Made by a program: the position numbers and the translations under genes
Shown here: positions 50,438-58,930 of the stretch, one piece after another
Numbering within the stretch: position 1 is the first letter of the stretch
Layout: every line of letters begins with the position of its first letter
The notes under the pieces: model-generated
The model's database searches: none
Told to the model about the DNA's origin: nothing
Seen by the model: the letters and a program-made list of their open reading frames with translations, nothing else
Assembly: GCF_000241325.1 (NCBI RefSeq)
Contig: NZ_BAEI01000074.1
Span: forward strand, 1-64,000
From: Gordonia polyisoprenivorans NBRC 16320 = JCM 10675
Lineage (GTDB): Bacteria; Actinomycetota; Actinomycetes; Mycobacteriales; Mycobacteriaceae
Length of the DNA stretch: 64,000 bases
Direction: 5' to 3'

Positions 50438-51418
50438 TCAGAACAGGGCACTCGCGAGCTTGCGCCGGGCGGCGACGACGAACGGCTCGGCCGGATCGAA
50501 CAACTCGAAGAGCTCGAGCAGCCGGGTGCGGGCGCGGGTGCGGTCGTCACCGGCGGTCGCGCGCACCACCTCGATGATCCGATCGAATGCCGCCTCGGGC
50601 TGCTGGGCGAGCAGAAGCACGTCGGCCGCCGCCAGTTGCGCGTCGACATCTGCGGCCGCGGCGGTCTCCACGATGGCCGGATCGTGGGCCTGGGCCCGTA
50701 GCACGAACTCGAGGTTGCGTGCAGCCGAGGCGGCCTCGACGTTGTCGGGCTCGGCCTCCACGATGGCCCGGTACGCGCCGAGTGCGCCGTCGAAGTCCCC
50801 GGAGTCGAGCAACTCCTCGGCGGCGTCCATCCGTGGATCTGAGGCCTCGGGCTCCGGCTCGTCGGCGTCGGGCACCCCGGTGAGGTGACCGCCGACCTGG
50901 GAGAGGATCTCATCGATCCACGCGGTGATCTCCTGCTCGCTGCGTACCCCGTTGAACGCGGCGACCGGTTGGCCCGCGGCGATCGCCACGACCATCGGGA
51001 TCGACTGCACGCGGAAGGCCTGGGCGATACGGGGATTGGCGTCGACGTCGACCTTGGCGAGCACCCACTGCCCGCCGGCCGAGGCCGCCATGCGCTCGAG
51101 CACCGGCGAGAGCTGCTTGCAGGGCTCACACCAGGTGGCCCACAGGTCGACGACGACGAGTTGCCGTGTCGACCGGGCGAGCACGTCGGTCTCGAAGGTC
51201 TCCTCGGTCACGTCCAACACCGATCCGGGGGAGGCGGAACCCGGCGAGCTCGGGCCGGATGCCGGCGGTCCGCCGGGAGCTGCGGAACGCTGTGGTTGCG
51301 CGCGTTGGGCTTCCGCGCGTTCCTTCAGTGCGGACAGGTCGACTGCACCGGACATCGCGACAGCTGCGGCCGCCTGCTGGGCTGCGGCTGCCTGTGCCCT
51401 GTTGGAAGGTCTGCTCAC
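50438..51418 (-). CDS. Thioredoxin-like co-chaperone with TPR region (YbbN/CnoX-like, Rv1324-like)
   Basis: A 326-residue protein. The N-terminal ~60 residues are Ala/Gln- and Pro/Ser-rich and probably disordered. A thioredoxin domain follows with LVVVDLWATWCEPCKQLSPVLERM, an intact redox Cys pair. The C-terminal third holds helical repeats (DAAEELLDSGDFDGALGAYRAIVEAEPDNVEAASAAR), as in the chaperedoxin CnoX/YbbN. It may protect proteins from oxidation and feed them to refolding chaperones. M. tuberculosis has the same gene near fadA4 and glgB. The start is GTG at 51418. Confidence 0.9.
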   Translation of the reverse strand: MSRPSNRAQAAAAQQAAAAVAMSGAVDLSALKERAEAQRAQPQRSAAPGGPPASGPSSPGSASPGSVLDVTEETFETDVLARSTRQLVVVDLWATWCEPCKQLSPVLERMAASAGGQWVLAKVDVDANPRIAQAFRVQSIPMVVAIAAGQPVAAFNGVRSEQEITAWIDEILSQVGGHLTGVPDADEPEPEASDPRMDAAEELLDSGDFDGALGAYRAIVEAEPDNVEAASAARNLEFVLRAQAHDPAIVETAAAADVDAQLAAADVLLLAQQPEAAFDRIIEVVRATAGDDRTRARTRLLELFELFDPAEPFVVAARRKLASALF

Positions 51419-51449
51419 CCCTACAGTGTGTCATGACCGCGCGTCGCGC

Positions 51450-52736
51450 TCACGCGCGTGAGGTGCGCTCACCTCTGTCGGGCGCGGCGACCACCCCGGC
51501 GGCCACGACCGCGAACGCGAGGGCGATCAACACCGGTGTGAGGCCGAGACGCAGACTCGAGTGGCCGCTGATCACGCCGACGATCGCCGGCCCGGCGAGC
51601 ATGCCGAGATAGCCACAGCCCACCACCATCGAGATCGCCCGCCCGCTCGAGTGCTCGGTGAGATTGCCCGCGGCGGTGAAGATCTGCGGGATGAGCCCGG
51701 CCAGTCCGATCCCGAAGATCGTCCATCCGATGATCGCGGCGATCGCCGAGGAGGTGGTCGGCGTCGACGGGACGAGCACGATGACCATCCCGACGGCTCC
51801 GATGACCGCACCCCCGCGCACCACCGACACCGGTCCCACACGTGCCGCGATGGGATCGACGACGAACCGGGCGACCATCATCGCCGCGCTGAAACTCGCG
51901 AAGGCGATGGCGCCGACCGCCTCCCGGGTGCCGAAGGTCTCGACGATGTGCAACGCACTCCAGTCGTACGACGTGCCCTCGGCGAGCATCAGCACGAACG
52001 CCAATGCCGCCATCACCGACAGGCGTCGCAGGTCCACCTCGCGCCACCACCGGGCGCGTGGGGCATCCGGCGAGGCCGGGACCCCTGGTTGGGGCGACTC
52101 CGTGTCGGCGTCACCGCCGGGGGCGCCCTGCGCCGAAACCGAGACCGGGGCACCACCCCGGGCGACGATTCCCCGTGCCGCGACGGCAACCACGACCAGC
52201 CCGATGCCGGCGAGCACCGCCACCGTCGCCACCACCGGCCATTGCATCCACAGCCCCAGGGCCACCGCACCGGAACCGAGAAGTCCACCGACGGAGAAGA
52301 AACCGTGAAACGCCGACATGATCGGGCGTCGATAGATCCGTTCGACGACGACGGCCTGCGCGTTCATCGACACGTCGAGAGAACCGTTGGCGAACCCGAA
52401 GAGGGCGAGCGCGCAGGCGAGGCCGACCGGGTCGGTGGCCAGGACCGGACCCAGCATGGCCGGGCACAGGACGACCGCTGCGGCGATCGTGGTGGGTCGC
52501 GAGCCGACGCGGTCGATCAGATGCCCGCACACCTGCATCCCGACGAAGGCCGCCGCGCCCACGAGCAACAGCAACCCGCCCAACAACTCGTGCGAGGTGC
52601 CGGTGCGTTCGGTGATGACCGGGATGTGGGCCACCCAGAGCGCGGCCAGAAAGCCGTTGAGGCAGAAGATCGCGGTCACACCGGCACGAGATCGACCCAG
52701 ATGCTCGGGCGCCGTCGACCGCCCGGAATCGGTCAA
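51450..52736 (-). CDS. MFS transporter
   Basis: A 428-residue major facilitator protein with about 12 hydrophobic segments and a central cytosolic loop (around residues 185-225, rich in Gly/Pro/Asp). Conserved features include GHLIDRVGSRPTT in the loop between helices 2 and 3, and FGFANGSLDVSMNAQAVVVE, a mark of the YbjJ-like MFS group. TTG at 52736 is chosen because it overlaps the MTH1187 gene stop (TTGA) and the protein then begins LTDSGRSTAPEHLGRSRAGV before helix 1; reading further upstream gives an Arg-rich out-of-character leader. Substrate unknown. Confidence 0.85.
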   Translation of the reverse strand: MTDSGRSTAPEHLGRSRAGVTAIFCLNGFLAALWVAHIPVITERTGTSHELLGGLLLLVGAAAFVGMQVCGHLIDRVGSRPTTIAAAVVLCPAMLGPVLATDPVGLACALALFGFANGSLDVSMNAQAVVVERIYRRPIMSAFHGFFSVGGLLGSGAVALGLWMQWPVVATVAVLAGIGLVVVAVAARGIVARGGAPVSVSAQGAPGGDADTESPQPGVPASPDAPRARWWREVDLRRLSVMAALAFVLMLAEGTSYDWSALHIVETFGTREAVGAIAFASFSAAMMVARFVVDPIAARVGPVSVVRGGAVIGAVGMVIVLVPSTPTTSSAIAAIIGWTIFGIGLAGLIPQIFTAAGNLTEHSSGRAISMVVGCGYLGMLAGPAIVGVISGHSSLRLGLTPVLIALAFAVVAAGVVAAPDRGERTSRA

Positions 52737-53041
52737 TTCTCCAGATGGGCGTCGACCCGGGCGACCTTGCCCGCCAATTCGCCGGTGTGCCCCGGCCGGA
52801 TGTCGGCCTTGAGTACGAGCCCGACGCGCGGGGCGAGCGCCGCGACAGCTTCGGTGGCCTGCTTGACCACGGCCATCACCTCGTCCCACTCACCCTCGAT
52901 GTAGGTGAACATCGCGGTCGTCTGGTGCGGCAGTCCGGAGTGGCGAACCACGCGCACCGCCTGCGCCACCGCGGCGCTCATGCCGCCGTCGTCCTCGACC
53001 GCGTCGCCGCCCGACGGCGTGATGCTGAATGCGACGATCAT
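52733..53041 (-). CDS. MTH1187/YqgV-family thiamine-binding-type protein
   Basis: A 102-residue small ferredoxin-like alpha/beta protein of the MTH1187/YkoF group: VAFSITPSGGDAVEDDGGMSAAVAQAVRVVRHSGLPHQTTAMFTYIEGEWDEVMAVVKQATEAV. Relatives such as YkoF bind thiamine or hydroxymethylpyrimidine, so a role in ligand binding or in assisting the overlapping MFS transporter is possible but not shown. The stop overlaps the MFS TTG by four bases. Confidence 0.85.
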   Translation of the reverse strand: MIVAFSITPSGGDAVEDDGGMSAAVAQAVRVVRHSGLPHQTTAMFTYIEGEWDEVMAVVKQATEAVAALAPRVGLVLKADIRPGHTGELAGKVARVDAHLEN

Positions 53042-53060
53042 CGTTGCGTCCCCATCAGCG

Positions 53061-53094
53061 GAGTATCTCAGGCAGCCGAGTATCTCAGGCAGCG
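53061..53094. repeat. 17-bp tandem duplication at the DUF3817 gene end
   Basis: GAGTATCTCAGGCAGC with one more base (C or G) occurs at 53061-53077 and 53078-53094. The second copy contains the DUF3817 stop codon. Confidence 0.85.
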
Positions 53095-53450
53095 GCCGCT
53101 GCGTTGCTCGTCGACTCCGACACCGACAGCTCGGCGAGGTGTCCGTTGCGCCGGGCCCACCACTCGAAGACCAGGGTCCCGAACGGCGGGATACTCGAGA
53201 ACAGGGCCAGCCCGGTGACCTTCACGCTCCAGCGCAGGGAGAACGCGGTCAGCAGCGAGACCACGACGAACACCATGAACACGATCCCATGCGTCATGCC
53301 GGGGATCTGCACGGCCTCGTCGTGGCCGAGCACCCATTTGAAGAACATCGCCACGAGCAGCGCCGCCCACGTGATGGCTTCGAGCACGGCGACGAAGCGG
53401 AATCGTTTGGCGGGCGTGGACAGGTCGAAGAATTGCCTCATGCGCTCCAT
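53085..53450 (-). CDS. DUF3817 integral membrane protein (second copy)
   Basis: A 121-residue membrane protein with three hydrophobic segments, including FVAVLEAITWAALLVAMFFKWVL and MTHGIVFMVFVVVSLLTAF. The conserved HG motif and a late FEWWARR match DUF3817. It is distant from the copy at 27833-28189, whose N and C termini differ. ATG at 53450 is used; ATG at 53441 is an alternative. It ends in Ala-rich SNAAAAA near the 17-bp duplication. Function unknown. Confidence 0.85.
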   Translation of the reverse strand: MERMRQFFDLSTPAKRFRFVAVLEAITWAALLVAMFFKWVLGHDEAVQIPGMTHGIVFMVFVVVSLLTAFSLRWSVKVTGLALFSSIPPFGTLVFEWWARRNGHLAELSVSESTSNAAAAA

Positions 53451-53546
53451 TGTGCCGGAGCCGCGGACAACCTACGACATCCCGTAGTAGCCGTACGCGA
53501 TCCGACGTGACCCACATCACGGGCACCACGGGATGGTTGCGGTGTC

Positions 53547-53646
53547 GATCAGGCCCTGGAGGTCAGACCTGGGGAGATCAGACTCCGGCGCTCAGACCTC
53601 CGGCGCTCAGGCTCTGGCGATCAGGCTCTGGAGATCAGGCCTTGGG
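53547..53646. repeat. Degenerate 14-15 bp tandem repeat array
   Basis: Seven head-to-tail units such as GATCAGGCTCTGGA and GCTCAGACCTCCGGC fill the end of the region between DUF3817 and fadA4. The last unit contains the fadA4 stop codon. No hairpin or gene is evident in the rest of 53451-53634. Confidence 0.85.
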
Positions 53647-54864
53647 AACCCGGACGATCAGCGCATCGCCCTGTCCACCGGCGCCACAGAGCGCCGCGGC
53701 GCCGACGCCGCCACCGCGCCGTTGCAGTTCCAGCGCCAGGTGCAGGGTGATGCGTGCTCCGGAGGTGCCGATCGGGTGGCCGACGGCGATCGCCCCGCCG
53801 TTGACGTTGACGATCGACTCATCGACGCCCAGGGACTTCGTCGAGGCCAGCCCGACGGCCGCGAACGCCTCGTTGATCTCGATGAGGTCGAGGTCGGTCG
53901 GCGCGATCCCGGCGCGGTCACAGGCCTTGCGGATGGCATTCGCGGGCTGCTGCTGCAGCGACGAATCCGGACCGGCGACGACGCCGTGCGGACCGATCTC
54001 GGCGAGCCAGTCGACGCCGAGTTCGGTGGCCTTGGCCTTGCTCATCACGACGACCGCGGCCGCCCCGTCGGAGATCTGCGAGGAGTTGCCCGCGGTGATG
54101 GTGCCGTCCTTGCGGAAGGCAGGCCGCAGACCGGCCAGCGAATCGGCGGTGGTGTCGGCACGGATGCCCTCGTCCTCGGCGAACTCGATCGGATCGCCCT
54201 TGCGCTGCGGGATCGACACCGGAACCACCTCGTCGGCGAAGACACCGTTCTTCCAGGCCGTGGCGGCGAGCTGATGGCTGCGCGCAGCGAACTCGTCCTG
54301 CTCGGCGCGGGAGAACCCACGATATTCATTCCCCGTCGCTCCGCTCGCCCCGAGGTCGTTGCCCTGCTCGGTCAGCGCACCCATCGGCTGGTCGGTGAAC
54401 GCGTCGAACAGGCCGTCGTAGGCCATGTGGTCGACGAGTTCGGTGTTGCCGTACTTGAAGCCGCTACGGCTGCCCGGCAGTAGGTGCGGCGCCTGGGTCA
54501 TCGATTCCTGACCGCCGGCGACCACCACGTCGAACTCCCCGGCGCGGATCAGCTGGTCGGCGAGTGCAATCGAGTCGATTCCCGACAGGCACATCTTGTT
54601 GATCGTCAGCGCGGGTACGTCCCACCCGATGCCGGCCTTGACCGAGGTCTGGCGTGCCGGCATCTGTCCGGCACCGGCGGTCAGGACCTGACCCATGATC
54701 ACGTACTGAACCTCCGAGGCGGCCACCCCCGAGCGCTCGAGCGCACCCTTGATGGCGATGGCACCGAGGTCGACGGCACTGAAACCCTTGAGAGAGCCGA
54801 GCATCCGGCCGAACGGCGTGCGTGCGCCGGCGACGATCACCGACGTCGTCTGATCTGGGGACAT
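53635..54864 (-). CDS. fadA4: Acetyl-CoA C-acetyltransferase (thiolase, FadA4-like)
   Basis: A 409-residue biosynthetic-type thiolase that joins or splits acetoacetyl-CoA. ATG at 54864 has GGAGG 5 bases upstream; a longer reading to 54996 is rejected because it runs through the divergent promoter. The nucleophile Cys is in TINKMCLSGIDSIALADQLI near residue 91, the His in NVNGGAIAVGHPIGTSGAR, and the second Cys in AALCGAGGQGDAL. It is divergent from methylmalonyl-CoA epimerase by 80 bases, as in M. tuberculosis (Rv1322A-Rv1323). Confidence 0.93.
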   Translation of the reverse strand: MSPDQTTSVIVAGARTPFGRMLGSLKGFSAVDLGAIAIKGALERSGVAASEVQYVIMGQVLTAGAGQMPARQTSVKAGIGWDVPALTINKMCLSGIDSIALADQLIRAGEFDVVVAGGQESMTQAPHLLPGSRSGFKYGNTELVDHMAYDGLFDAFTDQPMGALTEQGNDLGASGATGNEYRGFSRAEQDEFAARSHQLAATAWKNGVFADEVVPVSIPQRKGDPIEFAEDEGIRADTTADSLAGLRPAFRKDGTITAGNSSQISDGAAAVVVMSKAKATELGVDWLAEIGPHGVVAGPDSSLQQQPANAIRKACDRAGIAPTDLDLIEINEAFAAVGLASTKSLGVDESIVNVNGGAIAVGHPIGTSGARITLHLALELQRRGGGVGAAALCGAGGQGDALIVRVPKA

Positions 54865-54932
54865 GAGGACCTCCACGACTCTGACCGCGGCACCAACCGA
54901 GCGGTCGCTCTGTATTTTGTCGCCTCTAACGC

Positions 54933-54938
54933 TACCGT
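54933..54938 (+). promoter_or_regulatory. Candidate -10 box of mce with overlapping dyad
   Basis: TACCGT, 6 bases, then ATG at 54945, with no ribosome-binding site. It lies in the inverted repeat CTAACG-CTAC-CGTTAG (54926-54941), which could be an operator for mce or for the divergent thiolase gene. Confidence 0.45.
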
Positions 54939-54944
54939 TAGGCC

Positions 54945-55430
54945 ATGAGTACTTCCGCAGCTGACCCCGCCACCACCGCCCAATCCCCGGCCGCACTGAT
55001 CTCCGATCTCGTCCTCGCGATCGATCACGTCGGCATCGCCGTGCCCGATCTCGACGCCGCCAAGCAGTGGTACGCCGACAATCTGGGATTCGTCGAGCTC
55101 CACGAGGAGACCAACGACGAGCAGGGCGTGCGTGAGGCGATGATCGGCCCGCAAGGAGGTGACGGTGCCGTCATCCAACTCCTCGCGCCGCTGACCCCGG
55201 AGTCGACCATCGCGAAATTCCTCGATCGCAACGGCCCCGGCCTGCAGCAGCTCGCGGTACGGGTCACCGACGTCGCGGCGGTGATGGACCGCTTGACCGC
55301 GAACGGCGTCCGCGTGCTGTACCCACAGCCGCGTCGCGGCACCGCCGGCTCCCGGATCAACTTCGTACACCCCAAGGACGCCGGCGGGGTGCTCCTCGAA
55401 CTGGTCGAGCCCGCGGCGTCCGCCCACTGA
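54945..55430 (+). CDS. mce: Methylmalonyl-CoA epimerase
   Basis: A 161-residue VOC-fold metalloenzyme that interconverts (R)- and (S)-methylmalonyl-CoA, needed to feed propionyl-CoA from odd-chain fatty acids or sterols into succinyl-CoA. It shows IDHVGIAVPDLDAAKQWYADNLGF with the first metal His and GPGLQQLAVRVTDVAAVMDRL with the position for the second. NFVHPKDAGGVLLELVEP carries the third His and Glu. It begins with an ATG right behind a -10 box and is divergent from fadA4. Confidence 0.93.
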   Translation: MSTSAADPATTAQSPAALISDLVLAIDHVGIAVPDLDAAKQWYADNLGFVELHEETNDEQGVREAMIGPQGGDGAVIQLLAPLTPESTIAKFLDRNGPGLQQLAVRVTDVAAVMDRLTANGVRVLYPQPRRGTAGSRINFVHPKDAGGVLLELVEPAASAH

Positions 55431-55498
55431 GACCACCGGGTCGTCTGCGTGGCCGGGGAGGGACCTTCGTCCTCCTCGGCACGTGCGGGTGCTGCGAT

Positions 55499-55504
55499 TA
55501 GACT
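55499..55504 (+). promoter_or_regulatory. Candidate -10 box of the leaderless DivIVA-like gene
   Basis: TAGACT, 7 bases, then ATG at 55512. Confidence 0.45.
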
Positions 55505-55511
55505 GGCCCGC

Positions 55512-56591
55512 ATGTCAGCCCCTGCACCCAAGCAGCAGTTACCGTTCGCGATCGTGATGCGCGGGTACGACCGAGAACAGGTCGCCGACCGCCTCCGGCG
55601 CATCGACGCCGACATGCGGGTGCTGGCCGCGGATCGCGACGCGGCCACCGCGCATGCCCGCGAACTCGCGGCGCACCTGGCCGATGCCCGCGACGAGATC
55701 GAGGAGTTGCGCCGCGAGGTCGACAAGCTGTCGGTGCCGCCGACGTCGGTCACCGGCATGAGTGAACGGCTCTCACGGATGTTGCAGCTGGCCTCCGACG
55801 AGGCCTCGGAGATGCGTGCCGAGGCGAGTGCCGAAGCGGCCGAGACGGTGTCCGTGGCTCGCCAGGAGGCCGAGGACACCCAGCGCAACGCCGCCGAGGA
55901 GGCCCAGCGGATCGTCGCCGACGCGCGCGCCCGGGCGAGCAAGATCGTCGGTGACGCCGACGAGTACTCGGCGAAGACGCGCAACGAGGCCGACGCCATC
56001 AAGGCCGAGGCCGCCGCGGACGCCGAACGCGCCGCCGCCGAACGCGCCGACCGCGCCGCCGCAATGGAGTCCGAACACGAGAAGACGATGGCCGCAGCCA
56101 AGGCCGAGGCGCAACGGATCCTCACCAAGGCGCGCACCGAGACCGAGGAACTCCGGCGCCGCACGGCACAGGAGTTGCAGGACGCGCGGACTCAACACGA
56201 CGCGGAACTGTCCGCCCAGCGATCCGAGGCGAACGCCCTCGCCGCCGACATCGAGAGCACCGCGCGGGCCATCGCCACCGAACGGGTGGCGCGCTCGCGC
56301 GAACTCGGCGACCGCGTCACGAAGGCACGCGACGAGATCGTCTCCGAGTTCTCGCGGATCTCCGAGCGTCTCGCCGAACTCCCGGCGTTGTTGAACACCG
56401 AGGTCGATGCCGAGCTGACCACCGCGTCCGAACACAGCGACGCCGAACTGCTCAACACCCTGTTGTCACGCGACGCGCAAATCGACACCGAGCCGTTCCA
56501 GAAGGCCACCGGCCACAACGGCCGCCACGCAGGCAAGCGCGCCGATACCGCACCGATCCATACCGCCCCACTCGAGGTCGAGCAGAACTGA
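55512..56591 (+). CDS. DivIVA-like coiled-coil protein
   Basis: A 359-residue, mostly alpha-helical protein. The N terminus (PFAIVMRGYDREQVADRLRRIDADMRVLAADRDAA) resembles the DivIVA membrane-binding domain. From residue ~50 to ~300 it is a long Ala/Glu/Arg-rich coiled coil (for example RTETEELRRRTAQELQDARTQHDAEL), followed by a short disordered tail. DivIVA and relatives mark cell poles and curved membrane and organise wall growth in actinobacteria. The protein is not Wag31 itself, which lies elsewhere. ATG at 55512 is favoured by the -10 spacing. A role in cell shape or polar growth is inferred. Confidence 0.7.
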   Translation: MSAPAPKQQLPFAIVMRGYDREQVADRLRRIDADMRVLAADRDAATAHARELAAHLADARDEIEELRREVDKLSVPPTSVTGMSERLSRMLQLASDEASEMRAEASAEAAETVSVARQEAEDTQRNAAEEAQRIVADARARASKIVGDADEYSAKTRNEADAIKAEAAADAERAAAERADRAAAMESEHEKTMAAAKAEAQRILTKARTETEELRRRTAQELQDARTQHDAELSAQRSEANALAADIESTARAIATERVARSRELGDRVTKARDEIVSEFSRISERLAELPALLNTEVDAELTTASEHSDAELLNTLLSRDAQIDTEPFQKATGHNGRHAGKRADTAPIHTAPLEVEQN

Positions 56592-56613
56592 TCGGCTGAG
56601 CACAACCGATCAG
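56588..56613. terminator. Convergent hairpin between DivIVA-like gene and nucS
   Basis: CTGATCGG and CCGATCAG form an 8-bp stem with a 10-base loop. It overlaps the stop codons of both genes. Confidence 0.55.
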
Positions 56614-57308
56614 AACAGTCGCAACTCCGTGCTCTCGGCCCCGCGGAGTGCGTCGTAATCGAGTACGAGACAACGGATTCCGCGGTCCTGGGCCAGGGTG
56701 CGCGCCTGCGGCTTGATCTGCTGCGCGGCGAAGACCCCGCTCACCGGGGCGAGGAGCGGATCGCGGTTCAGCAATTCGAGATACCGCGTGAGCTGCTCGA
56801 CACCATCGATCTCGCCGCGCCGCTTGATCTCCACTGCGACGGTCGCGCCGTCGGCGTCGCGCGCAAGGATGTCGACCGGGCCGATCGCCGTCATGTACTC
56901 CCGGCGGATGAGGGTGTGGCCGGGGCCCAGGGTCTCGACGTGTTCGGCGAGCAACTCCTGCAGATGGGCCTCGACGCCGTCCTTCACCAGTCCCGGATCG
57001 ACGCCGAGTTCGTGGGTCGAATCGTGTTCGATCGAGGTGATGGTGATCCGCAACTCCTCACCGGCCTTGTTGGTCACCACCCAGTAGGCGACCACCTCGT
57101 CGTGCGCGCAGGCGACCTCTTCGGGCACCGGCTCCTCGGCCAGCCAGCAGGGCGGGCTCATCCAGTTCAGCGGCTTGTATGCGCGGTCGTCGGCGTGCAC
57201 GCTCACCGACCCGTCGGACTTGATGAGCAGCAACCGACGCGCCATCGGCAGATGGGCCGTGAGCCGTCCGACATAGTCCACTTGGCATTCCGCGATCACC
57301 AGACGCAC
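56610..57308 (-). CDS. nucS: Mismatch endonuclease NucS/EndoMS
   Basis: A 232-residue endonuclease that cuts both strands at mismatches, the actinobacterial substitute for MutS/MutL. The N-terminal domain reads RLVIAECQVDYVGRLTAHLPMARRLLLIKSDGSVSVH. The nuclease core has GPVDILARDADGATVAVEIKRRGEIDGVEQLTRYLE with the Asp, Glu and Lys ligands. The C terminus ends in TELRLF, a likely beta-clamp binding motif. GTG at 57308 fits homologues and lies 7 bases after a TAAGCT -10 box; upstream reading to 57524 has no support. Confidence 0.95.
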   Translation of the reverse strand: MRLVIAECQVDYVGRLTAHLPMARRLLLIKSDGSVSVHADDRAYKPLNWMSPPCWLAEEPVPEEVACAHDEVVAYWVVTNKAGEELRITITSIEHDSTHELGVDPGLVKDGVEAHLQELLAEHVETLGPGHTLIRREYMTAIGPVDILARDADGATVAVEIKRRGEIDGVEQLTRYLELLNRDPLLAPVSGVFAAQQIKPQARTLAQDRGIRCLVLDYDALRGAESTELRLF

Positions 57309-57315
57309 AGTCGGC

Positions 57316-57321
57316 AGCTTA
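57316..57321 (-). promoter_or_regulatory. Candidate -10 box of a leaderless nucS transcript
   Basis: On the minus strand TAAGCT, 7 bases, then GTG at 57308. No Shine-Dalgarno is present. Confidence 0.5.
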
Positions 57322-57408
57322 ACTGCTCGCCCCACGTCTCGAAGAACCCCACTCCGAGTGCGGCGGCGGAAATCCCGTCCGGTGATCCGCGGCCGAAACA
57401 CGCACACG

Positions 57409-58845
57409 TCACGGGCGCCGAAAGGACTCCAGCTGGAATTCCTCGGCGTCGCGGACCGCGGCCTCCATCGTCGAGTGCACGTGCGGCAGGGTGGGATCGA
57501 GACCCCGGAGTTGTTCGGGCGCATTCAGATTCGGCACCACGAAGTCGGAGCGATGACTGTCCACGCTCTCCCGTACCACGCCATCGGGATCGACGAGCAT
57601 GGCGCGCTGCCCGCGCACATCGGTGGTGTGTTTGATACCGAGCAGCATCGTCCGGGCGACCGGATCGATCACCCCGACGCGCGAGATCTCGACGATTGCG
57701 ACATCGAGGTCGTCGAGATCGGACTCGATGCGACGCAGGGCACGCTCGGCGCCGGCGAAGGTCAGATCCCCCTGCAGTTCATATACCCGTACCCGGTCGC
57801 GACAGGTTCGCAGGTAACTGCGCTGCAGTTCGTCCCAGTCCGCGCCGACCTCGAACTCACCGATCGAGTACACCGACCGGATGGACACCCGGCTCTCGCG
57901 CGTCACATTGAACATGTGCAGGCCCAGGTCGCGGGACAACCGGCGACAGGTATCGACACCACGGACGCTGTTGCCGTGCTGATCGAGGCGCGGTGAGTAC
58001 ACACCGATCCCGAGTTGGCCGGGGAGCACCGCCAGAATGCCGCCACCGACCCCGCTCTTGGCCGGCAGACCCACCGAGGTGACCCAGTCCCCTGCGCCGT
58101 CGTACATGCCGCAGGTGGTCATCACACTCAACAGCCGCTGGGCCACCTCGTTGCTCAGCACCCGCCGACCGGTGCGCGGATTGACCCCGCCCGCGGCGAT
58201 CGTCGCGGCGATCGCGGCGAGGTCGTCGCTGGTCACCCGCAGCGAACATTGACGGAAGTAGAGGTCGAGGGCCGCCTCGGGGTCGGTGTCGACCGCGCCG
58301 AAACTGTCGAGCATGTAGACGATGGCGCGATTACGGGAACCGGTGGCGGCCTCGGAGGCGTAGACCTGCTCATCGATCGTCAGATGTCGCCCGGCGCAAC
58401 CGGAGTAGAACTCGACGAGTTCGTCGAACGCCTTGTCCACGGCACCGGCCGGCAGCGACCGGACCGGCGGCAACAGCATCGACGACGCCAGGATCGCGCC
58501 GGCATTGATCATCGGATTACGCGGACGGCGCCGCTCGTCCACGCTGATCTCGTTGAACGCCTCACCCGACGGCTCGACGCCGATCTTCGCATCCACCTCC
58601 GCCACATCGAGGCGGGTCAGCGCGAGCGCATAGGTGAGCGGCTTGGACACCGATTGGATGGTGAACTCGACGCCGACGTCACCGAGCGAATAGGTGTTGC
58701 CGTCGTGCATGCACATCGACAGGGCGTAGCCATCGGCGTCGACGGCGGCGAGTTCGGGGATGTAGTCGGCAACCGCTCCGGAACGATCGGGCGCGCATTC
58801 ATCCATGATGTGGCGCAGGTATCCGTGGACATGGGAGATCGGCAC
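57409..58845 (-). CDS. glsA: Glutaminase fused to a STAS domain
   Basis: A 478-residue protein. Residues ~20-310 form a serine-dependent beta-lactamase-fold glutaminase, with SxxK nucleophile in FTIQSVSKPLTYALAL, the Asn in NPMINAGAIL, and later YMLDSFGAVDTDPEAALDLYFRQCS and SVGLPAKSGVGGGILAVLPGQLG. It turns glutamine into glutamate and ammonia. Residues ~360-460 form a STAS domain (VYELQGDLTFAGAERALRRIESDLDDLDVAIVEISRVGVIDPVARTML) that may sense nucleotides or bind partners. GTG at 58845 lies 6 bases after a TAGATT -10 box. Confidence 0.93.
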   Translation of the reverse strand: MPISHVHGYLRHIMDECAPDRSGAVADYIPELAAVDADGYALSMCMHDGNTYSLGDVGVEFTIQSVSKPLTYALALTRLDVAEVDAKIGVEPSGEAFNEISVDERRRPRNPMINAGAILASSMLLPPVRSLPAGAVDKAFDELVEFYSGCAGRHLTIDEQVYASEAATGSRNRAIVYMLDSFGAVDTDPEAALDLYFRQCSLRVTSDDLAAIAATIAAGGVNPRTGRRVLSNEVAQRLLSVMTTCGMYDGAGDWVTSVGLPAKSGVGGGILAVLPGQLGIGVYSPRLDQHGNSVRGVDTCRRLSRDLGLHMFNVTRESRVSIRSVYSIGEFEVGADWDELQRSYLRTCRDRVRVYELQGDLTFAGAERALRRIESDLDDLDVAIVEISRVGVIDPVARTMLLGIKHTTDVRGQRAMLVDPDGVVRESVDSHRSDFVVPNLNAPEQLRGLDPTLPHVHSTMEAAVRDAEEFQLESFRRP

Positions 58846-58851
58846 GGCACC

Positions 58852-58857
58852 AATCTA
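58852..58857 (-). promoter_or_regulatory. Candidate -10 box of a leaderless glsA transcript
   Basis: On the minus strand TAGATT, 6 bases, then GTG at 58845. Confidence 0.4.
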
Positions 58858-58930
58858 TCCGGTGCGGCAGTCATCCCGCGCCGATCCCGCGGCGAGGCGG
58901 ACCGCTGACATCGACGGCGGGCGCCGCCCA

